Part shown: positions 1 to 10,392 of the stretch, one piece after another
How positions within the stretch are numbered: position 1 is the first letter of the stretch
Layout: every line of letters begins with the position of its first letter
Source: Ustilago trichophora
Lineage: Eukaryota; Basidiomycota; Ustilaginomycetes; Ustilaginales; Ustilaginaceae
Direction: 5' to 3'
Length of the DNA stretch: 64,000 nucleotides
Assembly (NCBI GenBank): GCA_900323505.1
Contig: OOIN01000013.1
Span: forward strand, 1 to 64,000
Program-made: the position numbers and the translations under genes
Notes under the pieces: generated by a model
What the model was told of the DNA's origin: nothing
Database searches by the model: none
Seen by the model: the letters and a program-made list of their open reading frames with translations, nothing else

Positions 1-167
1 CCTAACCCTAACCCTAACCCTAACCCTAACCCTAACCCTAACCCTAACCCTAACCCTAACCCTAACCCTAACCCTAACCCTAACCCTAACCCTAACCCTA
101 ACCCTAACCCTAACCCCTAACCCTAACCCTACCCTAACCCTAACCCTAACCCTAACCCTAACCCTAA
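1..167. repeat. Telomeric repeat array, CCCTAA type
   Basis: About 28 copies of CCCTAA run from the first base, as expected for the 5' strand at a left chromosome end (TTAGGG on the other strand). Two units are irregular near 113-135, one with an extra C and one missing TAA-type bases; these may be variant repeats or read errors. The array ends abruptly at 167 and unique sequence follows with no subtelomeric repeat block. Confidence 0.98.
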
Positions 168-987
168 GCGAAAGATGGAAGGCTGAAGTGAGGAAAATAA
201 GCACGCGTTCAGTGCCGATGATGGTTGTCGATCGGGCGATCTGTGTCACTTGACGGGTAGACTCGTCTCATGTGTGGCTGCGCACTGCCGATTTTGGGCT
301 GGACGCCTGTCTCGGCCCTCGATGACGACTGCTGGGATTGAAATTTCAAGAAAAGTGGAGCCAAGCCCCGAGAAGAGGCAGATGATGGCGCTTGGCCCCC
401 GAAGCACCTCTCACAGCTCACCTCGCAGCTCAACTCAATCTACAGTAACTCGAAAGCTCCAACACTACACATCTTCCTGAAACCCTGACTAGGCGACTTC
501 TTCATCATCCAGGACCCTTTCATCTCGATCCACCGTCCTCTAGAAAGCTACGCCCTCGATCACGATCTTGATCGACCTCGCGACACGCACACCAACCACA
601 GACAAGCGGCGTCATCACCACGCCGCTCATCTCTGACCCCAGTGTCTTTTCGCGCCTTTGCATTCAAACGAGGAGAGAACACACAAACCACTCTAGATAT
701 CCACGGCGCTCGGTAATTCTCTCCTTAAACGACAGCGCCCCCTTGTCGCTCCTTGATCTTGGTTAGCGACCGGCTTCCGCCTGGATTCGACCTCGACTGC
801 TGATTAGAGCTAATCTCCGCATCGCCCAGACATACTCGATCGCAAACGTAGCATCCACAGATTAGGCACCGCAGGCATCGCAACCGGGGCTTCGAAGGCT
901 TATAGCTTCAACATTCGCCTCCTCCACTTGTTTTTGCTCCACATCCATCTTGATCAGCATCAGCAAATCGCACACGAATCGCCCAGC
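168..987. other. Telomere-adjacent non-coding stretch and 5' leader of the Rho gene
   Basis: No convincing coding region is seen between the telomere and the GTPase start codon. Open frames here are short and have no recognisable motif. The last 200 bases are pyrimidine- and CA-rich, as in fungal promoters and leaders. No helicase-like subtelomeric gene and no tandem subtelomeric repeat is present in this interval. Confidence 0.6.
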
Positions 988-1632
988 ATGGCTCCCGCAC
1001 CCATCCGCAGAAAGCTCGTCATCGTTGGCGACGGTGCTTGCGGCAAAACAAGTCTCCTCTGTGTCTTTGCCATCGGCGAGTTCCCACAAGAGTACGAGCC
1101 CACCATCTTTGAAAACTACGTTGCTGAGATCCGCCTAGACGGCAAACCGGTCCAGCTGGCACTCTGGGATACGGCAGGTCAAGAAGAGTACGAACGCCTA
1201 CGCCCGCTTTCCTATTCGCAAGCGCATGTCATCTTGATCGCATTCTCAATCGATACGCCCGACTCGCTCGAGAATGTACAGGTGAAATGGATGGAGGAAG
1301 TACGCCAAATATGCGGTCCTTCAGTGCCCGTGCTGCTCGTCGGATGCAAGAAGGATCTGCGCGAGGATGCCATCTCCAAAGGCAAGCCCGTCGAGGGCCA
1401 CTTTGTCGAAAGGCAGCAAGCAAAGCAGGTAGCAGCACAGATCGGCGCAAGGTCCTACCACGAATGCTCGTCTCTCAAGAACCAGGGGGTAGACGCCGTC
1501 TTCGAAGCTGCTACACGTGCGGCTATGCTGGTTAGGAACACGGGCGCTTCCACCGGCGGCGCCATTTCACAGAGCAAGACCAAAGAGGCATTAAACAACG
1601 ACGCTGGATCCTGCAAGTGTGTTGTCCTTTAG
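988..1632 (+). CDS. RHO2: Rho-family small GTPase, Rho2-type
   Basis: This 214-residue protein is a Rho GTPase that would switch between GDP and GTP at the plasma membrane to control cell wall synthesis and actin. Visible motifs are the P-loop GDGACGKT near residue 13, the effector loop PTIFENY, the DTAGQEEYERLRP switch II, GCKKDL (TKxD-like guanine specificity) and ECSSL. The C-terminus is CKCVVL, a CAAX box ending in Leu, which predicts geranylgeranylation, with a neighbouring Cys that may be palmitoylated. The run GARxYxECSSL...GVDxVFEAATRAA resembles fission yeast Rho2 more than Rho1 or Cdc42. The start is the first ATG in frame (ACATG-like context); open frame upstream of it lacks an ATG. 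No intron is apparent. The gene lies only about 0.8 kb from the telomere. Confidence 0.9.
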   Translation: MAPAPIRRKLVIVGDGACGKTSLLCVFAIGEFPQEYEPTIFENYVAEIRLDGKPVQLALWDTAGQEEYERLRPLSYSQAHVILIAFSIDTPDSLENVQVKWMEEVRQICGPSVPVLLVGCKKDLREDAISKGKPVEGHFVERQQAKQVAAQIGARSYHECSSLKNQGVDAVFEAATRAAMLVRNTGASTGGAISQSKTKEALNNDAGSCKCVVL

Positions 1633-1874
1633 AATTCACCCTCCCGTCGCTGGCCTGTGCCTTTTTCTGAGCCTATTTCCGATCGTCTTTTGTCGTACTT
1701 GTCGTTCCTGCATTTTCTCCTGTGTGCTACTTATATGCGTTTTCTGCGTTGACTCCATAACAAGCCATCTTATCGTGCCAATGATCTCGATTGGATGTGT
1801 AAGGTTGATTGGTATTACAAGCGGAAGCAGGATCAAAGGCAACAGCTACGAGCGGCTCGGGTGCTATGCAGATG

Positions 1875-3163
1875 TTATGCTGAGATAAACAGTTCAGCTG
1901 TGGTTCACAAGAAAGAGAGAGAGAGGGTTCCCGAGGTCAGTATCACGGTATTCTTCTTCCCCTCGATCGTGTTTGGTATCAGTAGGGACTGCACTTACGG
2001 GTTTGGTTCTTGACGTATTCCGAAACCTCCTCGACTTTTGTGCACCAGTTGTTGAGTCTCGTCTGGAGCGCCTGGATCTGTCTAGCGTCGAGCACTCTTG
2101 GCTGCACCCACGTAATTCTTGCCAGCTGATCCACCTGGTCGAGCGTTCCCCTGATCAACTTGAGACTGAGCGCCTTCATGACGAGGTGCTCTACCTCGTC
2201 CACAGGCAGCTTGGTCTCGGCCGCGATGGTCGAGAATGCAATAGAGCGGTCATCGGCGGCGCGCTTAAAGACGCTCTCGATCAGCGACATGAGGCAGATC
2301 TTTTGGCGCAGGAAAGGAAGGTTCTCTGCGAGGATCGCCTCCTTGGGAAGGTGAGGCGTGAGCGCTTCAAATCGGCCAATGTCGCCGGCGTTGAATGCGA
2401 AAAGAAGATCAGAGAGCCACGAGTACTGTCCGCTCTTGCCGAGGGACGTGAGGATGGGATGCAGAAGCAACTCGCCAAAGTTGTAGATCGTGTCGCCCAG
2501 CAGAGCCGAGATGCTGAGGTCGTGAGCACGCTGCACGCGGGCTTCGTCGGTCAAGTCGACGTCCACATTGACGCAAGCGAGGTAGAGCAGGGAGTTCTTA
2601 TAGTAGTTGGCGTATTCGGCCTTGGCCTTGTAGAAATCACCACACACTCGGTAGAAGCTGGCATGCACCGCAGTCTCCACTGCGTCGAACCCGTCCAGAA
2701 TGTTTCCACATTTATCCATCGCCATCTTGGTGCCATCCGCATCCCCGAGTAGCAGCTTAAAGTGTGCGGCCTCCATGAGCGCGTACACGTATGCGTCCTG
2801 CGAGTCAGGCGAATCGAGCTTTGTCGCGAGCTGTTCCAGGAAATCGAGCGCCTTGGCTGGGTCAGGGTATTGTCGCGCAACTTTGACACCGATGGCGGCG
2901 AGCTGCAACTGGTTGATCTTTGAGGAGAATCGGCGAACGAAATTATCGTAAAGCTCGATCTGAATGGGAGGGGCCTGCGAGTCGGGGTGGTTGAGGAACT
3001 CCTCGATGGTCAGTGTGAGCTGGTACCATAGCTTTCTGTCATGCAATTGCCGAAATTTGGTGTAGTATGGTTTAAGCGAGGTTGGTGTAGAAGATGAAGC
3101 GGCAGCATGCTCGAGGTAGTGCTCATCGACGTGGTCGATGTCCATCCCTGTCGACGATGCCAT
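1875..3163 (-). CDS. RPN9: 26S proteasome regulatory subunit RPN9 (PSMD13), two exons
   Basis: The product is a PCI-domain subunit of the proteasome lid. It helps assemble the 19S particle and anchors Rpn10. The long first exon (1999-3163) carries the helical N-terminal repeats and a C-terminal PCI winged-helix region (residues about 180-370, ending around VEEVSEYVKNQ). Reading on would give an odd RKCSPY tail, but a perfect GTAAGT donor starts at 1998, a branch-like CTGAC and a CT-rich tract follow, and an acceptor CACAG ends at 1898. Splicing this 101-base intron joins a 23-base exon (1875-1897) that gives the family-like ending PELF followed by ISA and TAA. Start is an ATG at 3163 (MASSTGMD). 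About 395 residues, the normal size for Rpn9. Confidence 0.9.
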
Positions 3164-3593
3164 TGTGCGAGAAGTGCTGTCGCGTAGCTGAAACTGATTT
3201 CCAGTGTGAAGAAGCGACTTTCAATGTGGAATATGTAGGGCCTATGTGACTGCAAGATATGTGCGTCGCCTCCGAGGATATCGATGCAGAGCAAGTATGT
3301 TGTGGCTGGAGCGAAAGTTAAGAAGGATGGGTGATGAGGTCAAGAAGGTGTTGGTCTGATCGTCGTTTCTGGCTTTCGTTACGCGTTTTCGATCACCTCC
3401 ACTTGCAATGCTAGCATCACGCGATCTAACACTTTGGCACAAGTCCGAATTCATAGCCGGGCTTTTCGCCGGTTAAGGAGGTTGAAGCCGCTCTTCGCCT
3501 GAGACCAACATCATCACTCTAACTTTTTGAGCTCGTCTCACCGTGCTTGGGTACAGTCAAGTGTTCCATTCAGGACGCGCACATGCAAGCACG
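3164..3593. promoter_or_regulatory. Divergent intergenic region between RPN9 and the amidohydrolase fusion
   Basis: The two flanking genes are transcribed away from each other, so both promoters must lie in these about 430 bases. No TATA box stands out. A symmetric GCCGGGCTTTTCGCCGG-like element (about 3456-3472) can form a short stem, but I cannot assign a factor to it. Confidence 0.45.
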
Positions 3594-6500
3594 ATGGTTA
3601 CGACAGAATCGACAGATGCGCCATCAGATGCCAGCCAGAAGCACCGATTCCGAGATGTGTTGCAGGCGAGTACGCCTTCAGGCAGTTACACAGGACATCG
3701 CGGTCGACGAATCTTTATTGGCGTTGCTACTGCATTCTTGGTTTTGAGCATCTGTTTTCTGTCGACATCAAAATCAAACAAATCTTTGCGGTCATCACAG
3801 TTTACTTCTCTGCCGGACCGGTATATCATCTGCTCGCCGAGCGAGCACGGTCGACTTCACCTGACATCCACCGATCCCACTCATGGCTCGATCTACACGG
3901 GTGACGAGCAGCGATTTGCTGAGCACCAAGGTTTCACACAATGTGTCGGAGTCAACGCTGGCGTCGTCAGCCATGTCGGAGAAGAAGCAGACGTGCTGAC
4001 CACCTTCTGTGGTGGGACGGGTGCTTCGAAATCTAGCAATTCGCCAGGCGTCCAAAAGTGGCGTGCGCCTCGCAGCAACAAAGCAGCGCGACTTGATCGA
4101 CATGGCAGTAGCAAAGGTGGTGCTCTTCGAAAGCAGGGTGATTGCATCGTGAGGAGGCTGAAACCTGGCCAAACACTGTTCCCTGGCTTCCACGATGCCC
4201 ACGGTCATATCCTCGATTACGGCTGGTCTCGCACCGTTGCCAATCTCGTTGGTTCCGCTTCTGTCCAGGATGTGATTGAAAGGTTAGAGGGGTACGTGAG
4301 GTCGAGACCTCATCTCATGGCATTTGCACTCGCAGATGACTCCAGCGCTGCCGTTAATGTGACCTCGATGCCGTGGATCGAGGGCATCGGATGGGACCAG
4401 ACCAAATGGACGCCATCCGAGTTTCCCACCGCTGCCGACCTCTCACGTTCGACACTCCTGCGCCGATTTCCCATCCTCCTTCGCCGGATCGACGTACATG
4501 CGCTGTGGCTTAGCGAAGTCGGATTGGACATGATTGTCCGTGGTGCCAAGGGCTTTCCATCCTCTCCGCAGGAGGACCACAAGGTAGAAGGCGGGCTTGT
4601 CGTCCGCGACGAGACTGGCAAGCCAACGGGCATTCTCGTCGACAACGCAATGAACTTCGCCTACCAGGTTGTTCCCGAATGGACAGACGACCACCGCAAA
4701 ATCTTCCTCGATGCTGCCAACGAAGGTCTTCTCCGTGTCGGAATCACAGCGGTCGGCGACGCCGCGACCGATCTCAAAGCTGCGGCGTTCTACAGACAGA
4801 TGGACGCCGAGGGACAGCTGCGGTTCCGGATCTACTCGATGCTAGCTTGTCCACCTAGTGAGAGACGATGTGCCCATCGAATCGAGCAGGTAAAATCTAA
4901 AAGGATCGAGCGAACGGCTGGCGGTCGAGGAGAGAACATGTTTACGCTACGCGCGGTGAAGCTCTTCAACGATGGTGCATTGGGGTCGTGGGGCTCGGCT
5001 ATGTGGGACGATTACTCTGACAAGCCCGGCGAACAAGGTCTTTTACTGATTCCAGAGCAAGAGCTGCCGTCCCTGGTCGAGTATTGGCTGGAACGGGGCT
5101 GGCAGGTATGCACACATGCTATCGGTGACCGTGCCAACACGCTCACCCTCGATGCATACCAAAGTTACCTGAGCTCCCGACCCAGCATTGTTGGACACAC
5201 GCTAAGGCCAAGGGTGGAGCATGCTCAGCTGATGCAACCGTCAGATCTGGATCGATTCGCACCGCTGGGAGTGATTGCTTCGATGCAACCTACTCATTGC
5301 ACTTCCGACATGGGCTATGTGGAGTCACGCATCGGCCGCAGCCGCGCTTCCAACGGTGCATATGCCTGGAAGTCGCTCCTCAGCGCCAATGCCAGTCTTG
5401 CGCTTGGATCAGATTTCCCCGTCGAGCTTCCAGACCCTCTACACGGAATCTACTCGTCGATCACACGACTTGATGCCGATGGCAACTCTCCTCATGGTCA
5501 TGAAGGTTGGTTCCCTCACGAACGACTTTCACGTCGAGAAGCACTCAAGGGCTTTACACAGGATGCAGCATACGCACAGTTCGAAGAAGACATTGCAGGT
5601 AGTATCAGCATAGGCAAGAGGGCAGATTTTACATTGCTAGACAGGAACATCTTGGACGAGACGAAGATTAGCCCGGCGATGGTGAGGAATGCCCAAGTTG
5701 ATGCAACTTTCGTTGGCGGCAAGGTTGCGTTTGATCGACTAGCTGCTGCTGCACTCGGTTCGCCCCAGCAAGGTACATCTTCGTTCGCTGCACGACTGAC
5801 GGCAGCGGGGCACAAATTTGCATTGTCAATCTTGGCCTTCTTCCCGTCAACCTTCGACTGTGCATCAACCATCTGGGTAGCCCTCTTGTTTGGAGTCCTC
5901 CTCCTTTTCCTCGCTTCCAGCGAAAGGGAGCCGTACCAAACGCTCTCCTGCCTTGCACTTAACGTCCGTACTCCCACAACAGCTTGGATGAACATGGGCT
6001 ACTGGTCGCCCCAACTTTCCCGAAGCCAACTCGACTTTCCGCTCGCCTGCCAAACGCTTGCTGAGCAGCTGTACGCCGCTGCTGGAGTAAAGCCGGGCAT
6101 GAAAGTGCTAGATGTGGGATGTGGTGCAGGTCAATCGTCACTGTTTTTGCTGGAGGAGTACAAACCGAAGGTGTTGCACGCGGTCACAAGCTTGCGTGAA
6201 GAGGCAGCCTTTGCTGCTGAGCGCCTGCAGGATCGACTGCGAGAAGAAGAAAAAGCTGATGAGGGAACGCAGGTAAAAGTGTGGGCGCAGGACGTTCTTG
6301 AGTGGCTCAAGAACGGAGAGGGAGACGGGGAGACGTATGATGTGATCCTAGCTCTCGACTGCGCCTTCCATTTCAGCGATCGTGCCGAGTATATCCGGCT
6401 GGCGGCCAAGAGGCTGAAAGCCGGCGGTAGGCTCGCATTCGTGGACCTGCTCTCTGCGTACCCGACACCCTCTGCCATTCCTTCGACCAGCATTCAGCTT

Positions 6501-6884
6501 GGCAACCCACCCTACCCGAGTGAAGCACCATCCCTGACGCATCGCTTGAAACATAGCTTCACTTGTCTCCTGGCCTCTGTCCAGCCGGCTAACCTCTGGC
6601 CCGTGGACCGCTACTTCAGCATCCTGCGCAAAGATGGCGACTTCAAAGCTGATGAAATCAAGATGCGCGATATCACGGGTGATGTCTTTCCGGGTTTTGC
6701 GCGATTCCTGCATGGGTTTGCGACGGAAGGAGCAGCGTGGCGAGGTGGAGGATGGGCGATGAGGAAGGGTCTGGGTGCGTTTAGCAATGTGGTTAAGGAT
6801 TGGAGCGAAGAAGGTGGCTTAGTGAGAATGTTCATCGTTGTTGCGCAGAAGGATGATGCGACGGAGGAGAAGGCATCCTCCTGA
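3594..6884 (+). CDS. Membrane-anchored amidohydrolase fused to a SAM-dependent methyltransferase
   Basis: A single uninterrupted frame of 1096 residues holds two enzymes. After a short cytoplasmic N-terminus and a signal anchor (about residues 40-58, FIGVATAFLVLSICFL) comes a YtcJ/LAF3-type amidohydrolase-3 domain. Its metal ligands are visible: HGH in PGFHDAHGH, the His of THAIGDRAN, the His of RVEHAQ and the Asp of GSDFP. At about residue 755-810 a second hydrophobic stretch (LSILAFFP and WVALLFGVLLLFLA) leads into a class I methyltransferase with motif I VLDVGCGAG and post-motif regions ALDCAFHF and LKAGGRLAFVDLL. Substrates are unknown. The start is the ATG at 3594 with A at -3; open frame before it has no ATG. 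There is no Met-containing gap or stop between domains, so a real fusion is the simplest reading. Confidence 0.85.
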   Translation: MVTTESTDAPSDASQKHRFRDVLQASTPSGSYTGHRGRRIFIGVATAFLVLSICFLSTSKSNKSLRSSQFTSLPDRYIICSPSEHGRLHLTSTDPTHGSIYTGDEQRFAEHQGFTQCVGVNAGVVSHVGEEADVLTTFCGGTGASKSSNSPGVQKWRAPRSNKAARLDRHGSSKGGALRKQGDCIVRRLKPGQTLFPGFHDAHGHILDYGWSRTVANLVGSASVQDVIERLEGYVRSRPHLMAFALADDSSAAVNVTSMPWIEGIGWDQTKWTPSEFPTAADLSRSTLLRRFPILLRRIDVHALWLSEVGLDMIVRGAKGFPSSPQEDHKVEGGLVVRDETGKPTGILVDNAMNFAYQVVPEWTDDHRKIFLDAANEGLLRVGITAVGDAATDLKAAAFYRQMDAEGQLRFRIYSMLACPPSERRCAHRIEQVKSKRIERTAGGRGENMFTLRAVKLFNDGALGSWGSAMWDDYSDKPGEQGLLLIPEQELPSLVEYWLERGWQVCTHAIGDRANTLTLDAYQSYLSSRPSIVGHTLRPRVEHAQLMQPSDLDRFAPLGVIASMQPTHCTSDMGYVESRIGRSRASNGAYAWKSLLSANASLALGSDFPVELPDPLHGIYSSITRLDADGNSPHGHEGWFPHERLSRREALKGFTQDAAYAQFEEDIAGSISIGKRADFTLLDRNILDETKISPAMVRNAQVDATFVGGKVAFDRLAAAALGSPQQGTSSFAARLTAAGHKFALSILAFFPSTFDCASTIWVALLFGVLLLFLASSEREPYQTLSCLALNVRTPTTAWMNMGYWSPQLSRSQLDFPLACQTLAEQLYAAAGVKPGMKVLDVGCGAGQSSLFLLEEYKPKVLHAVTSLREEAAFAAERLQDRLREEEKADEGTQVKVWAQDVLEWLKNGEGDGETYDVILALDCAFHFSDRAEYIRLAAKRLKAGGRLAFVDLLSAYPTPSAIPSTSIQLGNPPYPSEAPSLTHRLKHSFTCLLASVQPANLWPVDRYFSILRKDGDFKADEIKMRDITGDVFPGFARFLHGFATEGAAWRGGGWAMRKGLGAFSNVVKDWSEEGGLVRMFIVVAQKDDATEEKASS

Positions 6885-7131
6885 ACGGTGTTGGCCTAAT
6901 TGAGCCTCATAAATATCACTGATTGGCTTGTTCGTTGCAAAGATGCGGGTCTGCTGACTCGATCCCCGTCTTGAAAGAGTGTTGGTGTGTTTTGGTAGGA
7001 GAAAGTATTTGATTGAGGAGCTAGGAGTGCTGTGGAGATGGTGCAACGCTGCTTTGCGAGCAGACCGGTAGGGACCTTGATGCATAGGGGCCTTCCGACC
7101 TTGGCAGGGGCTGAGCAGGCAGTGTTGAATC

Positions 7132-7400
7132 TTACTGCGGCTGAGTGATCTTCAAACTCTCCATTCTGGCGTTGTTCCTCTTTGCTAGAAGCCTGAGAGA
7201 CCTTTCCTTCTCGATCTCGCTCATATTTTGCCAATTTGCGATCCTGGAAATGGTGCCATCCGAATTCACGATCATTGGCCCGAGATGGTCCAGCTTGATG
7301 ACATTGTTGGGTGCGCTCGAAGCAGGGACATCGGAGGGTGCTGGCAATCCGAGAGGAGCAGCAGGAGCTGTGACGTCTTCCTTTTGGTCGTGTTTGGCAT
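7132..7400 (-). CDS. Small conserved fungal protein of unknown function, 5' end unresolved
   Basis: The C-terminal 60 residues (IKLDHLGPMIVNSDGTISRIANW, then EIEKERSLRLLAKRN) match a short fungal family I recall only as uncharacterised. It has no membrane segment or catalytic motif. The conserved frame runs open upstream to about 7605 without an ATG. The nearest ATG, at 7400 (MPNTTKRK), is in another frame, so either one base is missing or an intron supplies the first exon. A possible donor GTGAGC lies at about 7555 on the minus strand, but its phase does not fit a clear acceptor. The end (QPQ, TAA at 7132) is secure; the given start is provisional. Confidence 0.55.
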
Positions 7401-7756
7401 GCTGGCAGAGTTGAAGATGTTGTGCGGGAGGAAAGGAAGACAGAAAGATGGGTGGAGGGAAAAGTGCGGCAACCAGATCGGCAGCTCGGAAAATTTCGAC
7501 GGCACAACAAGGATTCCATAAATTTCCGCGAGAAGCTTTGTTGGCATCAACGCTCACTTGAAAATACACACAGGTCCCTGCATCACGTCTACTTTTCTTG
7601 CCCACGTTTGGCTGAATGTTGACGATGTGGAATGTGATCTCACATCCTGGAGCGCAACACGACTCATCGCCAATGCCTTTGTTGTGGATGTTACTATCTA
7701 TTGGTGACCTGAAATGAACCTAATTTCTACACAAATGGATATGAGCTGTCCAGACA

Positions 7757-9685
7757 TCAATGCCCGAGCTCTCGCTTAGCCTGCGCCTCGGCGACCTTTG
7801 CGAGAATGTGCACTTGGTCTGCTACCTTTTTCAGCGTGGCCAGCACTCTGCCGTTGCCCTTGGTGAAGCCATACTCGTGGTACTCGAGGCCCCATTCCTT
7901 GGCAAAGGGCACGACGAAGCGGTCGCGCACCTCTCGTAAGTTGTGACGGGGCACTCGGGGGAAGAGATGATGCGAGACCTGCATGTGGAGACCGCCGTGG
8001 ACAAAGTCGAGCCAAGAAGGGCAGTCGACATCCATGGTGGTGCGGATCTGGCGCGAAGCGAAGCTTTCGTTGAGGCCGAGATCGTCGCAAGACTGAGCAA
8101 AGTGGGAGAGGACGATCTGAATGTGCAACGGTGAAGTGACGATATGTGATATCATTAGATAGGCGATGCGAACTGGCCACGAGGGAAGGGAGCCGAGCAG
8201 TCCGTAGCCATACCATGTCCAGAAAGTGACAAGGCCAACTAGCTCAAGCGCCCACCATCGGTCACGACGGGCCTTGGTAGCGAGGAAGCCGTACGAGTTG
8301 GCGTAGAGGTTAAAGCGGCCGAAAGCCATGACGATGTAGTAGAGCTTGTGCTGATGCTTGAGGAGGAAGCGGCTCGGGGCGTCAAACTCCAAAACACGGC
8401 GGTAGTAGGAGGACCATAGACCTAGAGGCTTGGACGGCTCGGAAGGCACGGCATTGTTGTCGTTGTCACTGTTGATGACGGTGGTCTGTCCAGCCAGGAC
8501 GAATTGAGGCGAGATAGCAAAGAAGGGCATATGCTGAATGTCGGGATCATGCTCAGGGTGGTTAGTAACGAGATGATGAACATCATGGTTGTCACACCAC
8601 CAACCAATGCTGAGACCTCCGATAAAGTCGGCGATTGTGGTTCCAATGACTCGATCCCATTGCCACGAATGCGTGATGCCGCTATGACCCGAGTCATGTG
8701 CTGAGAAGGTGAGCTGGTGCCAGAAGAGGCCGAGGAAGAGACTCGAAAGGAGAAATGAGATGGTTGAGGCGCTGAAAGTCAAGGTTGACGCTGAGATGAA
8801 TGGAATCGCAGCCTCTGCTTGTAGTTGCGTTTGTCCGCGTGACCAAAAAGCGTAGGCGATGGAGCCGAGGAGGACGTAGCGTGACATCTCGCGAGCATAA
8901 CCCGCGGGACGAAGGGTGTAGAGACCAGCATCCTTGACCTGCTGATGCAAACGCTTGTATGCTTGGGAGATCTTGTGCTCGCGAGCCGGGTCAATGGTTT
9001 CAGGATCAGGAGGTGGTTCCAAGAGATCGACTGGCAGGGGAAAGCCATCTGGCCTTTGCACGACGAGGGTCGAAGTTGTGAGAGCATTGGACAGTGGTTG
9101 CTGAGACGATTCTCTTGAAGAGGTCGCTTGCGACGACTTTGGGTTCTCGGATGAAAGATGCGAGTTGGCCGAAAGAAGGCATTCGACGGTAGCTTGATCG
9201 AAGCTGTCCGAAGCGGATTGTGGCTCCTGACTCTGGCGATTGGAGTTTGCGACTGAAGTCGATGGCGTGGTTCTGTGTCGCCACATGGCGACTTGAGCGT
9301 GAGGATGGTCGAGCTTTCCTTTGCGATATCCAAGCTGGACTGGAGGGACGAGAGGCTTATAGTTGTGCCAGTCTGCTTGGTCGAGGTAGCCGATGACAAA
9401 GCGCGACATGAGGCGTGTGATGGTGTCGTCTGAGTGGTACGCTTCGATCTCATCGGAGGCATCTCGACCGACAAAGTGGAGAATGGCGAGCTCACCACCG
9501 GGGTGACGTTGGAGCCAGCGATCGAGTTTGTAGACCTTTCTTCGATGCAAGACGAGCGTCTCTCCGTGAGCGATACGCTGTGCTAGTTGTGAGCGAGTAA
9601 AGGTCCGGGGCTGGCGAGAATCGCGAAAGGCTGAGGTGGTGGGAGTTATCGACGAAGCGACGCTTTTAGCTACTTGGTGTGGCAT
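7757..9685 (-). CDS. Cytochrome b5-fused delta-8 sphingolipid desaturase
   Basis: This 642-residue ER enzyme would insert a double bond in the long-chain base of glucosylceramide precursors, taking electrons through its own cytochrome b5 domain. The b5 heme motif HPGGE is near residue 50. A low-complexity Ser/Gln-rich linker (about residues 125-205) separates it from the membrane desaturase. The histidine boxes are HDSGH, HDVHH and a third box, QVSHHLFPR, where the first residue Q replaces H as is typical of b5-fused front-end desaturases. Start is the ATG at 9685 (MPHQVAKS) with A at -3. In-frame ATGs further upstream would add a Cys- and Phe-rich tail that looks like leader sequence. The gene is intact and has no intron. 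Confidence 0.9.
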   Translation of the reverse strand: MPHQVAKSVASSITPTTSAFRDSRQPRTFTRSQLAQRIAHGETLVLHRRKVYKLDRWLQRHPGGELAILHFVGRDASDEIEAYHSDDTITRLMSRFVIGYLDQADWHNYKPLVPPVQLGYRKGKLDHPHAQVAMWRHRTTPSTSVANSNRQSQEPQSASDSFDQATVECLLSANSHLSSENPKSSQATSSRESSQQPLSNALTTSTLVVQRPDGFPLPVDLLEPPPDPETIDPAREHKISQAYKRLHQQVKDAGLYTLRPAGYAREMSRYVLLGSIAYAFWSRGQTQLQAEAAIPFISASTLTFSASTISFLLSSLFLGLFWHQLTFSAHDSGHSGITHSWQWDRVIGTTIADFIGGLSIGWWCDNHDVHHLVTNHPEHDPDIQHMPFFAISPQFVLAGQTTVINSDNDNNAVPSEPSKPLGLWSSYYRRVLEFDAPSRFLLKHQHKLYYIVMAFGRFNLYANSYGFLATKARRDRWWALELVGLVTFWTWYGYGLLGSLPSWPVRIAYLMISHIVTSPLHIQIVLSHFAQSCDDLGLNESFASRQIRTTMDVDCPSWLDFVHGGLHMQVSHHLFPRVPRHNLREVRDRFVVPFAKEWGLEYHEYGFTKGNGRVLATLKKVADQVHILAKVAEAQAKRELGH

Positions 9686-10392
9686 CGTGTCGTCACGTGC
9701 TGTTATAGCGGTCGTCGCTTGGGCTTTGTGGTGTTGGCTCCGTGGGTGATGGAGGAGTTTGAAGTGAGGAAGGTAGCATTGAAAGAGCCAGCTGCACGAA
9801 GGGTGTTGAAAAGGGTCCCGCCACAGAAAAGCACTTTTTGGTCGCATGTCGTGGTTCTGTGCCATGGAAAGCAGCTCTAAATTTCTGGCTCGCTGCACCA
9901 ACACACGCACTGCAACACCTTTTCTTCCAAAGAAAAAAAACAAAACCCCCAAAAAACAAAAACAGAGGAGGCAGCACAGCACAGCACGGCTGTTGAAAAT
10001 TGCAAGACCTTGGATGCGCTCCACGATTCCGCTCTCTGCTGGCTTGAAAATCGCCAAAGGAACCACGCACGCACGCCCGCACGCACAGGCCAGGGCGCGT
10101 AAGTTAACTTTGAGAGACATATGTGTAATGGTAATGAGGCTGCCATCACAACTCCTTCCTTCCTTTTTGCCACCGTGTCACCTGTCACCTGTCACCTTGT
10201 CCCGTTGAATTTGCAGCTTACTCACCGATCATATCACATCAACTACACTCGGCTCTCGACATCTTTGTCAGTCGACGACCGAATTTGGCAGCACATCGGT
10301 TTTCCTTCACGCGCATCGAACCGCTGCCCATTCCTCTCCATCGAGGCTGCCGAGCACAGAGCACCACCTCATACCTCTCGCATCAGATCACA
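9686..10392. promoter_or_regulatory. Divergent intergenic region between desaturase and SEC12
   Basis: The flanking genes point away from each other, so this 0.7 kb must hold both promoters. It contains an A-rich tract at about 9928-9965 and an ACGC/CACG-rich stretch at about 10064-10090. A CACCTGTCACC repeat (about 10185-10197) precedes SEC12. No coding potential is convincing here. Confidence 0.45.

Noticed and set aside
1973..2752. 259-codon plus-strand open frame opposite RPN9
   Set aside because: It mirrors the codon structure of a clearly conserved gene on the other strand and has no recognisable motif.
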